Assembly (NCBI GenBank): GCA_910584805.1
Contig: CAJUCB010000030.1
Coordinates: 14,358 to 21,062 of the forward strand
Length of the DNA stretch: 6,705 bases
Reading direction: 5' to 3'
From: an uncultured Oscillospiraceae bacterium
GTDB lineage: Bacteria > Bacillota > Clostridia > Oscillospirales > Oscillospiraceae
Part shown: positions 5,270 to 6,705 of the stretch, in pieces
How the letters are laid out: the number at the start of each line of letters is the position of its first letter
How positions within the stretch are numbered: the first letter of the stretch is position 1
The notes under the pieces: model-generated
Databases searched by the model: none
The model's input: the letters and a program-made list of their open reading frames with translations, nothing else
Told to the model about the DNA's origin: nothing
Made by a program: the position numbers and the translations under genes

Positions 5270-5435
5270 TTTATCAGGCTTGGGATAAAATCCCTTTGTG
5301 TAGGCGGTGTAGCGCCTGCGCAGGTCGTGGGGAGCTGGCACTCCCCACGGCTGCCGTTGTTTATCTTGGCTTTCCTAAAATAAACAAACGCAACATCCAA
5401 AACGGATGATTGTTTCCTGGGCTTAGTTTATCAGG
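5270..5435. repeat. TTTATCAGG direct repeat flanking the hairpin cluster
   Basis: TTTATCAGG at 5270-5278 and 5427-5435, on either side of 148 bases that contain all the hairpins. The left copy is at the predicted plus-strand start site and the right copy overlaps the minus-strand -10. It could be a shared control site or a target duplication; a 9-base match in this span can also arise by chance. Confidence 0.4.
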
Positions 5436-5460
5436 ATTTTACAGGATTGTCAATCTTTTT
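5275..5460 (+). ncRNA. Candidate structured non-coding RNA
   Basis: Downstream of a strong promoter lie five hairpins almost end to end: 5282-5286/5290-5294 (GGGAT, loop AAA); 5302-5306/5313-5317 (AGGCG); 5326-5334/5341-5349 (perfect 9 bp, CGTGGGGAG) enclosed by GCAG/CTGC (5320-5323/5351-5354); 5357-5364/5380-5387 (perfect 8 bp, TTGTTTAT) enclosed by CG/CG; and 5394-5398/5404-5408 (CATCC) enclosed by CAA/TTG. The last three abut without gaps (5320-5412). Such packing is unlike ordinary intergenic DNA. The 3' end is uncertain: a run of five T at 5456-5460, or the strong hairpin at 5500-5543. The strand is also uncertain, since a minus-strand promoter reads the same segment. I could not match it to 6S, SRP, tmRNA, RNase P or a riboswitch class. 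Confidence 0.5.
5425..5453 (-). promoter_or_regulatory. Probable minus-strand promoter downstream of ftsH
   Basis: On the minus strand a perfect TTGACA (5453-5448), a 17-base spacer, and TAAACT (5430-5425) preceded by TGA (extended -10). It lies after the ftsH terminator and would start a transcript near 5418 that passes through the hairpin cluster towards the hypothetical locus at 4965-4383. The hairpins would then form its 5' leader. Confidence 0.55.
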
Positions 5461-5499
5461 CGTCGATTCCTCCCCATTTGCCCAGCCCTTGATTGATAC

Positions 5500-5543
5500 A
5501 AAGAGGTCAAGCTCCACCCCAGCGGGTGAGCTTGACCTCTTTT
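5500..5543. terminator. Bidirectional intrinsic terminator after ftsH
   Basis: Perfect 15-bp inverted repeat (5500-5514 with 5528-5542; AAAGAGGTCAAGCTC and its complement), extended inward after one bulged C by 4 bp (5516-5519 with 5524-5527) around a CAGC loop. T tracts are short on both strands (TTTT at 5540-5543 on plus; TTT then GTAT on minus). It is placed 15 bases after the ftsH stop and would also end plus-strand RNA from the promoter at 5239-5268. Confidence 0.82.
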
Positions 5544-5557
5544 CTGATTCATCTGAT

Positions 5558-6705
5558 TCAATGGAACCCATCAAACCCGTCGTCCTCCGCCTCCTGGGCA
5601 AATTCCGGCGGCTTGCTGGCCTCCGGCTCCTGGGGGGTGGTGGGACCGGGGGCGGGGGGCTCCTGTCCGGAAGATTGCTCTTCCGCCTCCTCCGGGTCCC
5701 GGCCCTGGATGATGGCCACCATCTCCCCGCCGGTGATGGTCTCCTTTTCCAACAGATAGGCCACCACCTTGTCCACGTCCGCCCGGCTCTCCTCCAGGAT
5801 GGACACCGCCTGGGCATAGCAGTGGTCCAAAATCTCCCGCACCGCCTCGTCCAGGGCGGCGGCGGTGTCCTGGGCACAGTCCATGCCGTAGCCGCCGTCC
5901 AGATACTGGCTGCGCTTGGAGGCCAGGGCCATCATGCCAAAGCGGTCGCTCATGCCGTACATGGCCACCATGTTCCGGGCAATGGCGGTGGCGTCCTGGA
6001 TGTCCTGGGCGGCGCCGTTGGTCATGGTGTCCAGCACCACGGCCTCCGCCGCCCGGCCCCCCATGGACACGGCAATCCGGGCCAAAAGCTCGTCCCGGGT
6101 ACGCAGCTCCGTCTTGTCCTCCTCGGGCATCATCAGGGTGTAGCCCAGGGAGCCCTGGGTGTGGGGGACAATGGTGATCTTCTGCACCGGCTCGGTGTTT
6201 TTCTGCCGGTAGGCCACCATGGCATGGCCCACTTCGTGGTAGGCCACCAGCTTCTTCTCAAACTCCGTGAGGACGCTGCCCTTTTTCTCCGTCCCCGCAA
6301 TGACCAGCTCAAAGGCGGCCAGCAAATCCTGTTGGTTCACCGCCCGGCGGCCCAGGCGTACCGCCCGGAGGGCGGCCTCGTTGACCAAATTCGCCAAATC
6401 CGCCCCCACGCAGCCGGCGGTGGCCAGGGCCACCTTGCGCAGGTTGACGTCCTCCGAGAGGCGGATGCGCCGGGTGTGGACCTGCAAGGTGGCCAGGCGT
6501 CCCGCCAGGTTCGGCCGGTCAATGGTGATGCGCCGGTCGAAGCGGCCAGGGCGCAGCAGGGCCTGGTCCAGCACCTCCGGGCGGTTGGTGGCCGCCAGGA
6601 GGATCACGCCGCGGGTGGGGTCGAAGCCGTCCATCTCCGCCAGGAGCTGGTTCAGGGTCTGCTCCCGCTCGTCGTTGCCGCCCATGCGGTTGTCCCGGGA
6701 TTTGC
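5558..6705 (-). CDS. ftsH: ATP-dependent zinc metalloprotease FtsH (C-terminal part, 5' end outside window)
   Basis: 381 codons are in the window; the frame is open at the right edge, so the N-terminal membrane segments and Walker motifs lie outside. FtsH is a membrane-anchored hexameric protease that degrades misfolded membrane proteins and short-lived regulators. Visible (residues counted from the Met at 6685): NDEREQTLNQLLAEMDGF after Walker B; AATNRPEVLD and RPGRFDRRI (31-40, 45-53), the second region of homology with arginine fingers; GCVGADLANLVNEAAL (91-106), the sensor-2 region; HEVGH (150-154), the zinc site; and GAAQDIQDAT (224-233) with Asp228 as third zinc ligand. The usual zinc motif is HEAGH; Val for Ala is not a ligand change. 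The last about 45 residues are an acidic, proline-rich tail ending in DDGFDGFH. The ATG at 6685 is internal, not the start. A strong terminator follows the stop. Confidence 0.96.
   Translation of the reverse strand, partial: KSRDNRMGGNDEREQTLNQLLAEMDGFDPTRGVILLAATNRPEVLDQALLRPGRFDRRITIDRPNLAGRLATLQVHTRRIRLSEDVNLRKVALATAGCVGADLANLVNEAALRAVRLGRRAVNQQDLLAAFELVIAGTEKKGSVLTEFEKKLVAYHEVGHAMVAYRQKNTEPVQKITIVPHTQGSLGYTLMMPEEDKTELRTRDELLARIAVSMGGRAAEAVVLDTMTNGAAQDIQDATAIARNMVAMYGMSDRFGMMALASKRSQYLDGGYGMDCAQDTAAALDEAVREILDHCYAQAVSILEESRADVDKVVAYLLEKETITGGEMVAIIQGRDPEEAEEQSSGQEPPAPGPTTPQEPEASKPPEFAQEAEDDGFDGFH

Noticed and set aside
4966..5400. Long N-terminal extension of the minus-strand hypothetical protein (258 residues in all)
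   Set aside because: Composition is unlike its downstream part, it translates straight through the hairpin cluster, and a plausible start with ribosome binding site exists at 4965. Not fully excluded, because the frame is open and a promoter lies just upstream.
5282..5412. Hairpin cluster as a CRISPR array, tRNA or tandem repeat
   Set aside because: The hairpins differ in sequence and size, there are no repeated units with spacers, and no cloverleaf or CCA-type 3' end is formed.

Overview
The window looks like the chromosome of a fairly GC-rich, spore-former-related Firmicute, most likely a clostridium of the Oscillospiraceae type. The grounds are strong AGGAGG-type ribosome binding sites, sigma-A-like promoters, compact intrinsic terminators, and a SpoVK/CbbX-type AAA+ protein, an HxlR regulator and an FtsH protease typical of that group. 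The assignment is an inference from gene content and style, not from a marker gene.

Left part (1-1521). The 3' end of a SpoVK/CbbX-like AAA+ ATPase gene (+) meets a YiaC-like GNAT acetyltransferase gene (-) tail to tail, with overlapping stop codons. Between the acetyltransferase and a small FMN nitroreductase (-) lies a gap of about 250 bases. It holds a minus-strand promoter, an intrinsic terminator about 115 bases further on (a possible small RNA or leader), and a separate promoter for the acetyltransferase.

Redox module (994-2032). The nitroreductase is divergent from an HxlR/DUF24 regulator with the conserved N-terminal cysteine, an arrangement like the YodB/YodC quinone-stress pair of Bacillus subtilis. 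Their shared intergenic region carries repeated CCCAAA(A/G)GG-type sequences, which are good operator candidates.

ATPase-TPR operon (2116-4300). A 437-residue P-loop ATPase with Walker A, Walker B, a sensor-2-like arginine and a probable C-terminal winged helix overlaps by 14 bases a 294-residue protein. The second protein has an unrecognised alpha/beta N-terminal domain and C-terminal kinesin-light-chain-type TPRs. Together they contain the parts of a STAND-type signalling ATPase split over two genes. This is the best candidate here for an undescribed system; its function is not determined by the sequence.

Right part (4324-6705). A minus-strand hypothetical locus (4965 to 4383) appears as two overlapping frames that may be one frameshifted gene, ended by a clear intrinsic terminator. 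Upstream is an AT-richer stretch with two promoters facing each other (about 5239-5268 on + and 5453-5425 on -). Between them lie five hairpins almost end to end (5282-5412), which look like an unrecognised structured RNA. A 15-bp-stem bidirectional terminator separates this from the 3' part of ftsH (-), which runs off the right edge.
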